Position numbers and translations under genes: made by a program
Assembly (NCBI RefSeq): GCF_027244095.1
Contig: NC_069659.1
Span: 87,665,501-87,729,500, forward strand
From: Hemicordylus capensis
Lineage: Eukaryota > Chordata > Lepidosauria > Squamata > Cordylidae
Direction of reading: 5' to 3'
DNA length: 64,000 bases
Shown: piece by piece, positions 13,801 through 22,849 of the stretch
Position numbering within the stretch: the stretch's first letter is position 1
Layout: the number at the start of each line of letters is the position of its first letter
The notes under the pieces: generated by a model
What the model saw: only the letters and a program-made list of their open reading frames with translations
The model's database searches: none
What the model was told of the DNA's origin: nothing

Positions 13801-16211
13801 GCATACCCAAGACATATTTCCACATTCAGACCTAGATGGCAGGACTCCTGTAGCCCAGTGGCAGAATACATGCTTTGTGTGCAGAATGTCCCAGGCTCAA
13901 TCCCTGACATTGTTTCTGCAAAGGATCCTGGGTAGAAAAGCTGTAATAGACTCTTTATTCTGAAATGAGGCCTCTTGACCTATCCCAGAGTTACCGTCTG
14001 GTGACACCTTGAAATGACTAGGTACAATCAAAATGATGTCACCGGCAGCAAGCTTTTGAGTTCTCCAGAACTCTTCACCAGACTGGGTGTCCTGTGTGAT
14101 TGACTATTAAGAGTTTTAACCTGAGGTAGGCTTTTAAACTGTATTGTGTGAATGAACTGTGTCTTATTAGACTTGAATAAGAGCAAGAAACATGGGAATT
14201 TTTAAGTAAGGAGTCCCTTCTCAGTAGGAGATTAAGTATTTTTCTTCTGTGATCAGACACATATTTTCAAGTTGTATAAACATGAGTTTTTCAGACTGCT
14301 CAACTGAAATCTAATCTATCAAGTATTTTTCATTTTATATTCACAGATACCAATTTTGATCTGAAAGAATCAAGATTTCCACAGCAAAATGGAATCATAG
14401 TTAGCAACAGTTTGGCTGCATTTGCTTATATTAAAGGTAAAGCCATTGTGTTTGCTTTCTTACATTGTTACTTTTGGTACTTTTACTATTGCAATATAGA
14501 AAACTGAAGCTCACACATTGGATCCAGTCTGTCGAACCCCACTCCAAAGTCTGCATATGCATTAGGACAAAGGGCGTAGCGAGGTTGCCGGCAGACCCCG
14601 GGACAAGCTACTGAGGCCGGGTACCCTATGCCCCAGCACCATCACACCTCCAGCTATGCCCCACCCCCAGCACCATCACACCAGTGCAAGGGATGTGGTC
14701 AGTGCTGGGAACAAATGTGTGACAGCCTTTCACCCTCTCCAGCCAGCAAAGCACTTTCTTGCTGACAGAATGCTTCCTTTTTCTCCCTGGGCAGCAGGGT
14801 GGCTGGGAAGTGCGGAGGGGAAATGGAGCAGGGGGGAAAGGGGCCACTTGGAAGGGTGAAGGGTGCTTTGGTGGGGGGGGGCTGAGTTTCGTGGTCCAGG
14901 GACATTTGTCATCCCCCCCTTTATTATCCCTACATATGTGATTAGGACTTCCAAGTATCCCCTTTCTGACCGGAACCAGGGCGGGGGCAGGGGCAGCTTT
15001 AGAGGTATGGTCTTCTACTGTAATGTAGGGAGCTGGTGTCCTGACAGGGAGAAGGTAGATGAGAAGCCCTCTCCCCGTTCTTTGGAGTATAATCACAATC
15101 TGGTTTAGAGTGTAATCTCTTCAGTCCTTATGGTAGATTGCAGCCAGATTTTCTTTGGTATGTGCAGGTAGATCACATCTCCTCTTCTTGTGTAGGCAGC
15201 CTATGCATGAGTCACCAGTTGTAAGTTGTAAGCATACCAGTTGTATGGCACTGCCCAGGTTAGTGGCGGAGCCCTTGATGAGGCAGCCTTTGCCTGTGAG
15301 CTTGGACTGTGTGGTCAATCTGTGTCATCATATCTTTTGCACAGGCATGCCTCTTAAAAAAAAAAAGTTGCCGTAGAGCCAGTCATGATCAAGACCATGG
15401 CACATGGGGAGGGAGAGATTAACCCTTTTTCTCAGCATCCTTTCCCCACCAAGAATCACTCCCCCAAGCTGCCATTTGCAGGTTTTAGGGGTAGTTTTCA
15501 GTCCAAAGGGGAAACCTCCCCCTTCTTGTATAGCAAGGTCCTAATCAGGACTGGGCCCACTGTGGCTCTTTTGTGTGTGTGCAAAGAGGCACTTCCAGTT
15601 GGAAGTAAATGACTAGTTTGGGTTTGGCCCTCCAAGATAAGCTTGTGAGCCTTATGGACCTCATAGATCTGGCCTTGAGAAGGCTGCATAACAACACAGA
15701 ACCTTTCAGAATGGCATCCTATATCATTTGCCCCTTGTCTTCACCTCTCTTTGTGAGCCTCTAGTCTGGGATTTTGTTTCTAATTTCAGATCACCCTGAA
15801 AGAGCTGCTCTCTTGTTTGTGTCTAGTGTTTGTGTTGGCATAGTGCTGACACTCTGTGCTCTGGTGATACATGTGTCATGCTCAAATGACTTTGGAAAAC
15901 TGCAGAGGATGAGAGAGCACTTAATGCCAGAGGGCAGCAAGGCTGATGAAGACAGTGGACCTGAGGAAGACGAAGAGGAGGAGCAGAGAGAGGAATCTTC
16001 GGATTCAGACTTTCCTGATGACCTAACAGGGTTCTACAGAACGTCTTATTCGGCGTATTGTTCAATGGACCAAGCTGAACTTGCTGAAAGGATAGAGAGA
16101 CGAGAACAGATCATCCAGGAAATCTGGCTGAACAGTGGTTTGGATGCATCTCCTACTAGGAGCTTCAGCCCATTTTCTATCAATGAACAGCAATGCATTT
16201 GTTTTGGCTAA
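1019..16211 (+). CDS. EVA1C: EVA1C, 3' part of the gene (four coding exons)
   Basis: This is the C-terminal half of EVA-1 homolog C, a single-pass membrane protein with SUEL galactose-binding lectin domains. The family binds heparin, and worm EVA-1 acts in Slit/Robo guidance. Coding exons are 1019-1162, 13106-13186, 14347-14436 and 15790-16211; earlier exons lie left of the window. The first exon encodes the end of a SUEL domain with the usual cysteine spacing and ends YACV. A short linker, a hydrophobic membrane segment starting near AALLFVSSVCVGIVLTL, an acidic cytoplasmic stretch and the conserved EVA1 tail (AELAERIERREQIIQEIW) follow. Intron phases agree at all three junctions. CFAP298 lies tail-to-tail downstream, as in human. 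Gene identity is from recognised similarity to human EVA1C; the exon ends are read from splice sites. Confidence 0.95.
1754..1801 (+). repeat. (GA)n microsatellite
   Basis: About 24 uninterrupted GA units in an EVA1C intron; likely polymorphic. Confidence 0.97.
2003..2272. mobile_element. Non-autonomous hAT transposon (MITE), 270 bp
   Basis: The element begins TAGGGATGTGCCGAA and ends in an imperfect inverted copy (TAGGAATGTTCTC on the other strand). Both ends share the inner motif CAGCATCCGAATCACAC. It is flanked by a perfect 8-bp target duplication, GAAGAAAA, at 1995-2002 and 2273-2280. Short TIRs and an 8-bp duplication are hAT hallmarks. There is no transposase, so it must have been mobilised in trans. 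Confidence 0.88.
2542..3321. mobile_element. Tc1-like transposon deletion derivative, copy 1 (780 bp)
   Basis: The element starts CAGGTGAAACTCGG and ends in its inverted copy, with TA on both sides. Each terminal inverted repeat is about 263 bp (2542-2804 and 3059-3321), far longer than usual for mariner and typical of IR/DR Tc1 elements. The central 250 bp, read on the minus strand, resembles a piece of Tc1 transposase but has no usable frame, so the copy is non-autonomous. A second copy of identical length lies at 32418-33197 in the same orientation. Confidence 0.92.
3322..5000 (+). other. EVA1C intron, no recognised element
   Basis: No exon, intact transposon or RNA gene is seen. The open frames here are short and lack codon bias or domain similarity. 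Confidence 0.5.
5007..5511. repeat. GC-rich chain of hairpins (probable non-autonomous DNA element)
   Basis: At least seven consecutive perfect or near-perfect inverted repeats sit end to end. Examples are the arms around GGGCTAGGAGAGCCTAGCCC (about 5033), AGAACCACCGGGC/GCCTGGTGGTTCT (about 5070), TTGCGGAGTGAGCACTCCGCAA (about 5149), the CCCCAGTATGCCC pair (about 5281), GGAGAGCGGG/CCCGCTCTCC (about 5438) and GGTCTC..GAGACC (about 5483). The outer ends, GGGGCTATTCTCACGATT and the complement of GATCATGAGACCTGCCTC, are imperfect TIRs. Open frames across it are a by-product of GC content. Family not recognised with certainty. Confidence 0.6.
5520..6780 (+). other. EVA1C intron, no recognised element
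   Basis: Unique-looking intronic sequence with a poly(T) run near 6431-6450 and a short (AC)n at about 6304-6319. No coding exon is evident. Confidence 0.5.
6780..6990 (+). mobile_element. LINE fragment, L2-type 3' region (weak)
   Basis: A translated segment (GTSWLWYILCYALAKAVHPS) resembles the APRLWNALP-type segment near the end of L2 LINE reverse-transcriptase ORFs seen elsewhere in this window. It is short and degraded. Confidence 0.35.
7107..7970 (+). CDS. CR1 LINE ORF1 protein with SGNH esterase domain
   Basis: An uninterrupted 287-residue frame. The N-terminus has a CxxC...CxxC zinc-binding pattern (CTECHIYDYLPHGQKSWGC), followed by a coiled-coil-like segment (about residues 28-60). 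From about residue 117 comes an SGNH/GDSL-type esterase domain with the Ser block GDSIIRG, an STNN block and the C-terminal Asp/His block DRLHLNQDG. ORF1 esterases are known in CR1 LINEs. The canonical GTND of block III reads STNN here. This is a transposon protein, not a host gene, and expression is not implied. Confidence 0.85.
   Translation: MYCTECHIYDYLPHGQKSWGCVRCNEFLALREQIHSLETKVADLEKLRETERHAEEAFRDVVEASHSRADSSSAVREKEGLWQGRHWSEEERNALLEGTSSVEDEPISSRTGNIPLGGGDLLVVGDSIIRGIERWVCDPRVDHTVTCLPGAKVADITQLLDRLLGSAGEETAVMVYISTNNVGKCSQEVLEAKFRLVDSVLKSRTPKVAFSEMLPVPRTSTVRQAELRGFNAWMRCWCMEEGFRFVRHWDTFGGKQGLYKRDRLHLNQDGTRLLALKIKKVAEQLLK
8227..8628 (+). pseudogene. CR1 ORF2 endonuclease remnant
   Basis: The frame encodes the C-terminal half of an APE-type endonuclease: CYCPPYQN, a degraded GDFN-like block (MGVFSYPHIDW) and the catalytic-end motif NSDHSAIKFSI. 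The N-terminal half normally found between ORF1 and this point is absent, which marks an internal deletion. Confidence 0.8.
9499..10598 (+). pseudogene. CR1 ORF2 reverse transcriptase remnant
   Basis: Three overlapping frames carry the reverse transcriptase blocks. NQHGFCKGKSCLTNLLEF and VYLDFQKAFNKVRH (motif A Asp) are in 9499-9744. KGSVLGLLLSNLFINDL (motif B) and a catalytic box reading LADD in place of YADD/FADD lie in 9824-10399. The C-terminal THLEYC-like thumb region continues there and into 10356-10598. Frame shifts separate the pieces. Confidence 0.85.
10596..11186. mobile_element. Palindromic hAT-type element inserted in the CR1 (591 bp)
   Basis: The ends TAGTAGTGTGCATGG and, inverted, TAGGGATGTGCACGG match the family of the 2003-2272 MITE. 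A perfect 8-bp target duplication, AACAGAAG, lies at 10588-10595 and 11187-11194. Almost the whole element is one giant inverted repeat: arms of roughly 240-280 bp, including (GA)AAAATCTTCTTGGGG and AGCTAGCGGCG blocks, meet near 10915. There is no transposase. It joins the two halves of the interrupted CR1, which proves it is the younger insertion. Confidence 0.9.
11522..13105 (+). other. EVA1C intron with one half of a local duplication
   Basis: Mostly unique intronic sequence. Positions about 12205-12425 are a diverged direct duplicate of about 13236-13400. No exon is evident. Confidence 0.5.
12205..12425 (+). repeat. Local direct repeat, copy A
   Basis: Shares GGATCACAGAGAATAAGACC and ACTGATCAAGTGATGGGAGACC with copy B 1 kb downstream. 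Copy A carries about 70 bp (around 12246-12315) that copy B lacks. Confidence 0.7.
13106..13186 (+). CDS. EVA1C: EVA1C exon: linker after SUEL domain
   Basis: Eighty-one bases between TTTCCAG and G|GTCATT encode VPKFIFEAVDPMVTNLNPSW and then KPKEGEY. This lines up with the linker of human EVA1C, which has KDGEY at the same place. The donor GTCATT is weak (C at +3, A at +4), but reading frame and phase to the next exon are correct. Confidence 0.88.
13236..13400 (+). repeat. Local direct repeat, copy B
   Basis: Begins TTGATCACATAGAATAAGATC directly after the short EVA1C exon and continues ACTGATCAAGTGATGGGAGA. It flanks the 13106-13186 exon with copy A on the other side. Confidence 0.7.
13845..13975 (+). 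mobile_element. tRNA-Ala-like SINE, degraded
   Basis: An A-box-like TAGCCCAGTGG (13851-13861), TGCTTTGTGTGCAGAATG and a B-box-like GGCTCAATCCC (13894-13904) resemble the reptile SINE derived from tRNA-Ala. The head is not a working tRNA. Confidence 0.6.
14347..14436 (+). CDS. EVA1C: EVA1C exon: juxtamembrane segment
   Basis: Ninety bases between TTCACAG and G|GTAAAG. The exon encodes a short variable part and then GIIVSNSLAAFAYIK, which matches the human segment just outside the membrane (GILVSNSLAAFAYI). Confidence 0.93.
14437..15789 (+). other. EVA1C last intron, no intact element
   Basis: Contains GC-rich and low-complexity stretches (about 14580-15000) that create several overlapping long frames on both strands without domain similarity. 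No exon is supported here. Confidence 0.5.
15790..16211 (+). CDS. EVA1C: EVA1C last exon: membrane segment and cytoplasmic tail
   Basis: The exon opens after AATTTCAG with DHPERAALLFVSSVCVGIVL, the single membrane span. An acidic cytoplasmic run (DEDSGPEEDEEEEQREESSD) follows, then FYRTSYSAYCSMDQAELAER and IERREQIIQEIWLNSGLD, the most conserved part of EVA1 proteins. The C-terminus beyond SGLD (ending QQCICFG) is longer and unlike the human end. Confidence 0.96.
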
Positions 16212-16307
16212 CATAAGCTATTTTTATACACAATGTACCTTCTATGAAGGAGCATTTGCAACTCAATATAATAATTATTTGCAAAGTAAAGCTATATTCA
16301 TAATTAT

Positions 16308-16313
16308 AATAAA
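16308..16313 (+). promoter_or_regulatory. EVA1C poly(A) signal candidate
   Basis: The first AATAAA after the EVA1C stop codon lies about 100 bases downstream. This gives a short 3' UTR. Inferred from position only. Confidence 0.55.
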
Positions 16314-17190
16314 CAAAATTTGAAATGTGTGATAGCATGACATATTCTGGATCTCAAGCTCTGAAAATGTGTCCATTATATCCTATATGAATTGCTTCTA
16401 ACTGTTTGAAAATGCATACCCATATTTATGAATCAGCATAAGACATTTTGTGCTGAGGAAATAACAGTTTCAAACGGTACTGAAGATAAATAGTAAGAGT
16501 ATTGCTGAACTGAATAGGTCACTCTGCAGACTTTATCTTCAAACTAACTTGCAGACAAATTCCACTTAGTTCAGGCCAACCCTATCAACAATTCAATCAG
16601 ACATTTATTCCTGCCTTTAAGTAGAATGTCTCCAACATTTAGCTGCAATCATCTGTAGGGAACTGGAAGAACAAAAGGAGGAAAAATGTCATTTCCTACT
16701 TGTGATGCTTGGGAGCTTTCTGTACTTTCCTTACACAGAACCCACACGTTTGCGTAGTAGCATAAAATATACTGGAGGTAGGGTGGACTTTGGTTTTTCA
16801 TTTTCTATTGTGTGAAAGTAAAAAAATTGGAGCTTGGGAAAAAGTTAGAAAAAAGAGGCATTTTCCAATAACTATGTGAGCTCATACTGAACTGGAAACC
16901 CCACAGTGATTCATTTCCTATTCAGGCAGGAAGCGAAAACTCTTGCCAAGTAGTTTTGTTTTTAAATGAACATGGTATTCATAGAATTGGTATTCACAGA
17001 AGGATGAAAAGGCCATCTAGTCAAGTCCATCCTTCTGTTGAAAGGCCAGAAAACTCATTCAGAAACTGTTAAAACACATTGAGCTGCCAATCCAGACCAC
17101 ATGCCACAAAGCAGAGAGTAGGTGCACTGTGGAAATATCCTGACTGAGCAAATAGTTGGAGAAGAACCATGAGAGAAAAACAACTTTGAA
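16314..17190. other. Intergenic start, nothing recognised
   Basis: AT-rich sequence beyond the EVA1C poly(A) signal. A short stretch near 16980-17050 resembles an old CR1 tail (AAGGCCATCTAGTC), too short to call. Confidence 0.4.
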
Positions 17191-17366
17191 TCTGTCTTAT
17201 ACTGAGTCAGGCCATTATTCCATTTGGGTCAGTTTTTCCTGCACTAATTGGCAGCAGCTCATAAGGGTTTCAGATAGCGATATTTCCCAGCTCTACCAGG
17301 AAATGTTCAGGAATTGAAGCTGTAATCTTCTGCATGCAGAGCAGGGCTCAGCACTGTACTATAGTC
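17191..17366 (-). mobile_element. tRNA-Ala-derived SINE, reverse orientation
   Basis: Reads ACTGAGTCAGGCCATTATTC, GGCAGCAGCTC, GGGTTTCAG, TCTTCTGCATGCAGAGCAGGG on the plus strand. On the minus strand the 3' part becomes a tRNA-like head with a B box. This is a common lizard SINE layout. Confidence 0.7.
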
Positions 17367-17789
17367 CATGTAAACTGGACCTGCAAAGCCCCAGTTCAAT
17401 ACTGGGTTATTGCTACAACTATTGGAGGATGAATTTACTCGTGATGAGTTTTGTGATTAAGTAGCAGAGCACTAAAGAAGCTACCCACTCCAGATACAGA
17501 ATAGAACAGAAAGTTTAGTTGTTGCAGAGAGAGAGAGAGAGAGAATATAGATTCTTGTAGAATCTAAATACTAAGTAGATTTATTGGTGAAGTACACTTT
17601 GGATAGGAAAGACCTAATCCCATCTATAGGCTACATAATGAATAGGGAGAGGGAGAGGGAGAGAGAGATGTTTCCATCTGCTCTCCAAGAGGAAAGGAAG
17701 GGGTTCTGACTTACCTAGGAAATGCCTAAGGAGTCATATCGGGGTCATAGAGTAGAAACAGATAGGAACAGCTAGGGAGATCCTTACTC

Positions 17790-18010
17790 ACTATCTCTAC
17801 TCCCAATGCGGGTCTGCTCCTAGGTTGTGGAACATGCTCCTTGTTAATGAGAGAGTGTTATCTTCCCTGGAGGCTTTCAAGAGAGCCCTGAAGACCCACC
17901 TCTTCAGCCTGGCTTTTAATAATAGTCATGTGGTTTAAATGGTTTTAAATGAGTTTTATGTCAATATTTTAAATGGCTTTGTTTTATATTTTATGTCAAT
18001 ATTATTTTTG
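17790..18010 (+). mobile_element. L2-type LINE 3' fragment
   Basis: GAGGCTTTCAAGAGAGCCCT followed by GAAGACCCACCTCTTCAG matches the end of the L2-type reverse transcriptase frame plus an AT-rich 3' UTR, as in the other L2 copies here. Confidence 0.65.
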
Positions 18011-18444
18011 GCAATAGTGGCTGATGAGGGCAACAGCAAGAGGTGGGGAGAGGCACCTTTACAAGTAAATTAGCAGGTGCTCAGCATTACCGCGGCGCCT
18101 GCAGACTGTCTTAAACAGTGGCTCTGCCCAGCCTCCTGTGTGGGGCAACGGCGCGGTCCTTGCTTCTGTACATGAAACAGTCTCTAGAAGCACATGATTT
18201 ACATTAACAGAGTAAAAATGGGGCACCAAGGAAAAGAGGAAGTGCAGGTTTTATAGAGTGCCCTGGAAAAAAGCTTGACATGCAGAAAACAGGTTTGTGT
18301 GGCAAGTCCCATTGTGAATTCTGTTGGCAACTCTTCTAAACCTGCAGAAGTAATTGGCTAGAGTTTAGTATCATTAGGATACAAACATTGAAACAGTATG
18401 AAACAACAGTCGCTACTAGTTTTTTGGGGGAGGGGGGTCTATCC

Positions 18445-18538
18445 CAGGGGTCCCAACCTTGAGTCCCCAGTTATTGTTGGACTACAACTTTCATCACGTA
18501 GTCCAACATCTTCTTGGAGCCAAGGTTGAGAACTGCTC
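18445..18538. mobile_element. Short hAT-type MITE
   Basis: The ends CAGGGGTCCCAACCTTGAG and AGCCAAGGTTGAGAACTG are inverted and enclose TTGGACTACAACTTTCATCA. The same layout is seen at 36657-36786. Confidence 0.6.
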
Positions 18539-18539
18539 T

Positions 18540-19477
18540 AAACGAAGGCCAAAGATAGAATTAAACAGTGTGGCCTATGTCAGTGGCAGCACTAAAAAGG
18601 AGAAGACTTCCAAAGCTAACAATGAAGGGAAAGCTTAGAAAGGTGTCTTGTGAGAAAATGCAACAGCATTGCTTAAAAAACAAACATGCCAACAGCACCT
18701 TGCAAAGTATTTGGCTTACTGGTGGTGGGGGTGTGTGAAAAAAAATGGCATCTACCACTTTGGGTCATGTTTCATTCCTGCCTTACATGAATTACACATG
18801 CAGCTGAAAACACTACATTATGTGATAGCAAATAACTGTTATGTATTGAAAGTTCAATGTACACCTCTTGTGGAGATCACAGCTCCCGCTGACATCACCC
18901 ACTGTCTGTTCCTTTGAATAGCTAGACCACCTACGAACCTAATGTTTATCATCAGGACTGCCCATTCTAAAAGAAGTTGAAAATTAATCCTTTTTGAAAC
19001 CTGAGCCTTTTGTGCAAACTCATTTGGCTGTTGCATGTACAACATTTGTTTGAGGCCCCACGCATGCAGCCGCACCTCCATGGTTTCTCAGGAAGCCATT
19101 GTCATCAGCCAGCCAGGGCAATCTTGCTGGAAGGTGGAGCAAAGATGACAATAGGAGAGGTGTGGCACTCTGTTAAAGTAACTCGGAGGTTTCCTTTCTC
19201 TCAAGTGAGGACCTGAAGCTCTTGGAAATACATAAAATGCATATGTCAAGGATGGAGGAGGATTGGAAACAGAAGAGCCTTGGAAGCCATTCAACTGGCT
19301 TGACTTAAGCACTGTGAAGTGCCTCAGTGCCTTGTAACACAATCCCTTTCATTGTAACAAGGCTGAGTAACAGACAAAACTTGGAAGCTTTCACTTCAAG
19401 TCACACAATGAAATCTATTTGGCAGCTGAAAGGACTTTCCAGAGCCTGTTGACATTGAAAGGATAAATAGACTTTGG

Positions 19478-19518
<41 letters not shown>

Positions 19519-22127
19519 TGTGTGTGTGTTTTAAATGTTTTATTTATTTAAAGAATAAATGCTTTTATGACCACAACAGCTGTTTTGAATGTTTTGGGTT
19601 TTTTTGTTTTAAACTACTTTTTTCATAGACTAGTTGCCACAGATTGAAATTCTGTTCTCAGGCTGCAATCCCCAGAATAAAAATATTTGCTTTTAGCAAG
19701 AATGTACAGCTCTAAATAACATTGATTTAAGCTATATGATCTAATCAACTATGGGTGGTACATCAATTGTCCTTTGACTGCCTGTCCTGCCCATAATGCT
19801 GAGGTTATGGCCCTGTGAAGGAATTGCCCTTAACATTATGATGACAGCTGATGATGACAGCTCCTAATAGGGACTTCTAGAACAGTTACCTGGACCTATA
19901 TATTTGAGAATAGCTGTTCTCAAAGTGGAGTGGCAAGAGATCTCCCTACGAGACTATGAACAATGCAACTTCCCTCCCCACCCAGGCTGTTTCATCATAT
20001 ACTTTGCACTATCACATAGCTGGACTGCACTGAAGAATATCATGCCATAAAGCAGCATCTAAGCCTTTTTTGTGGGTTCCTCAGTGTTGCAACACATTTC
20101 TATCACCTGTAGGTGGCAGAAACAAGCAGAAGCAACTTCCTCATAAATAATTCTTGCTTCCATGAGCTTGTCTGCTCACCCAGCTCAGCTTCCAAGGTCT
20201 GAGTTGCCTGACATTTTGAATAAAGATGACAAAACTACATCAAAGTGTTAGGAATGCCACAAAGTGAACTTCTATCCTGAACTCTAGATCCCAACCAGTG
20301 GCTTTCTCAAAGTAGTCTTTTTGAAAATAAAAGGAATTTCAATGGGACTACTTTGAATCTTTTTCCTCATCATGTCAGCCAGTGTGTGAACATGAACTTC
20401 ATGATTCTGACAAGGTAAAGAGAAGCATGCTATATGCTAATCTTGGTAGCCTCCTCTTTGAAGCTCTGAATCATATATGGCACAGGCAAATCCTAACAAA
20501 GAAGGCACACTGTCTTTTGAGTGGTGGCCAAAACAAAAACAGAAGAGCTCCATGCTATCCAAAGTACCACAGATGACGAGAAAAGCATCTGAAAAGCTCA
20601 CTAATTGAAGATGGGAAGTGGGTTTTCCTCATTGATGAAAAATCTTTCCCATATGAAAAGGTGCAGTAAGGAGCAAAGAAAGAGTAAGAGAAGAATAGAC
20701 AACTCCTGGGTTGGGTGCATCACTTTGCTAGGGAAGTTCTTGAAGTGAAAGACTGCCGTCTGTTACCCTGATCTAGTTGTAACAATGAAGCAGCACAGAG
20801 CATAGTGGGCTACACAGAGTTTCTCATTCTCTTCCCCTGCCTTTGGTTTTTGATGATAAAAGAGGGACAATCTCTCCCATGCCTGCTGGAAGCAGGAATG
20901 ATGCAGTCATAGAGAACCCTAGGCTGATAGATTCCCTCTCTATGGGCAGATGCAACTCTACTACATTTGCCCCACAAATACCTCTACCTTCCCTTTCTGT
21001 AGTACCCACAATATTAACACAGGTCAAGGGCAGACACGGTGCAGACCATGCAGCCATCCCTGTCCCTCCCAAATGGCCTGAGGGACATAGTATCAAGAGA
21101 AGAAGGGGGGGGGGAGATACCACCTACCTTTCAGCACACATCACAGTGGAATGCATTATTAATACCACAAAGGTTTTCCCCACCAAAGAAATGTCATACA
21201 AGTAAATACCTGCATGCTTTTCCCAAACAAAACCAATAACTTACTCATATTATAAATGGGAAATACTGTTTTTAAGGTAGTGGTTAATTATACTTTATTA
21301 TTTATGCTTCCTTAAAAAGTTTTTGGTTTTGGAGGGGCAAACTACCTTGAGATAAGAAAATAACTGTAAGAGCTTCCCCCCGCCTCCTTCTGAAAGAAAT
21401 GCCTAGTTTTTCTATAAACTTCCTCATTCCAAGTCTCCAAAAATTTACTGCAGCACAGCATGTACCTCTTCATGTACATTGAAAGGCAAGTCATGTCTTT
21501 GAAGCTGATAGGCAGGAGTTAGCTTGTTATCTTTCCTTCATCCTAGCCATAAAAGTGTGCTTTTGACCAGAGTTTTGCACAGCTTGTAGTGCAGACATTA
21601 TAACTAGAAGTAATGATAAGAGATTAACAAAGCTATGAATTTGCAAGGAATGTAATTGATTTTTAAAAATATACCAGTGGCAATGCTGTGTCCTCAGACA
21701 GCCTGATCTTAGTTTTTTCCCCATTGCTAGTGGCCAGTGTTCAGACTAAAACTACAAATGAAGGATAATGCTGCATGCGCAAAACATTATTCCCTGAGAG
21801 TTGTGGGACCCTCAGGGACATTTTCTGAAAGCACAGAGGGCTGCAGAAGGAGAGAGGAAACTGACAAAAATTGCTTCTGCCCTATTGTGCTTGAAAATTT
21901 TCTTAATGTGCATGTTAGTCTGGATGTTGGGCAGTAGTTATAATTAGATACAACTAACTTAAGGCAGTTACACAGTGAAAAAAAATCAAAGACCTTGCTC
22001 TCTCTGCATCTTGATCCAAACATTGTGTCTCACTTTAACAAAGCCAGAGACTGGAAACTGAAGCCATATTTCCAAGAGCTAATTCAATAATTGTGATTTG
22101 ATACTCTCTTAGTAGCTGATGCAGACA
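18540..22127. other. Intergenic sequence, largely unassigned
   Basis: No gene is supported. Contents are a (GA)n/(GT)n tract at 19482-19529 and, at about 20600-20660, a frame resembling a mariner transposase block (DGKWVFLIDEKSF). A purine-rich run lies near 21098-21116. Confidence 0.5.
19482..19529 (+). repeat. (GA)n(GT)n microsatellite
   Basis: About 17 GA units run directly into six GT units. Confidence 0.95.
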
Positions 22128-22360
22128 GTTGGCATAGCATAGTGGCCTAGAGACTGAGTTACAAATCAGGACCTCTGTGGTTTGAATCTTGAACTCAGGT
22201 GGCCTAAGCCAGTCCTTCTAAGTCTTCTCCCTCCTCCTGCCATCTACAATATGGAGATTATACTACTTAACTTACAGGGTTGTTGTAAGGATTACACCAA
22301 GATAATACATGTGAAGAGTTTTGGACAAAGTGATATACAAATGCTAAAATTCTTATTAAA
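22128..22360 (+). mobile_element. tRNA-derived SINE with L2/MIR-like 3' end
   Basis: A tRNA-like head with a B-box-like GGTTTGAATC is followed by CAATATGGAGATTATACTAC and CAGGGTTGTTGTAAGGATTA, the shared MIR/L2 tail signature. A relative is at 52868-53075. Confidence 0.65.
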
Positions 22361-22459
22361 ACCTTTAAGTATGGATATGTGTTATCACAGCTCACACTAT
22401 ACCTAACTAGGTTCTTATTCTTATACAGGAGAAAAACACAACACAGAGTGCACCAAAAG

Positions 22460-22483
22460 TATATGTATATGTATATGTATGTG

Positions 22484-22523
<40 letters not shown>
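22460..22523 (+). repeat. (TATATG)n and (GA)n microsatellite
   Basis: TATATG units grade into an uninterrupted GA run of about 19 units. Confidence 0.95.
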
Positions 22524-22525
<2 letters not shown>

Positions 22526-22849
22526 ACAAAAAAGTAGAATTATTCCATTTCTTAAGCAAGAAACTACAAATGAAGAACAACTGGGTTTTCAGTCTGGCGG
22601 ATTGATATGTTATAATGAACAGTATCCAAAATGATACACACAGCAATGTCATGCAATCTTTTTGTTTGTTTTGGCATATGAACTCTTGATCTTCAGTAAC
22701 TCAGTCACTTGGGCAAACAATTGACCTGTTTTAATAGGAGAGAGACTATTCTGTTTAGCTAAGCAGTCATGAAATTGAATTGTAAATGAATCAAGTCGTT
22801 CAGATCTGTTAAGAGTTCCCTAAGAATATTACTAATCATAAATTGGGTG

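Noticed and set aside
14626-15108. Several overlapping frames on both strands in the last EVA1C intron
   Set aside because: Low-complexity GC-rich sequence; no similarity or splice logic.
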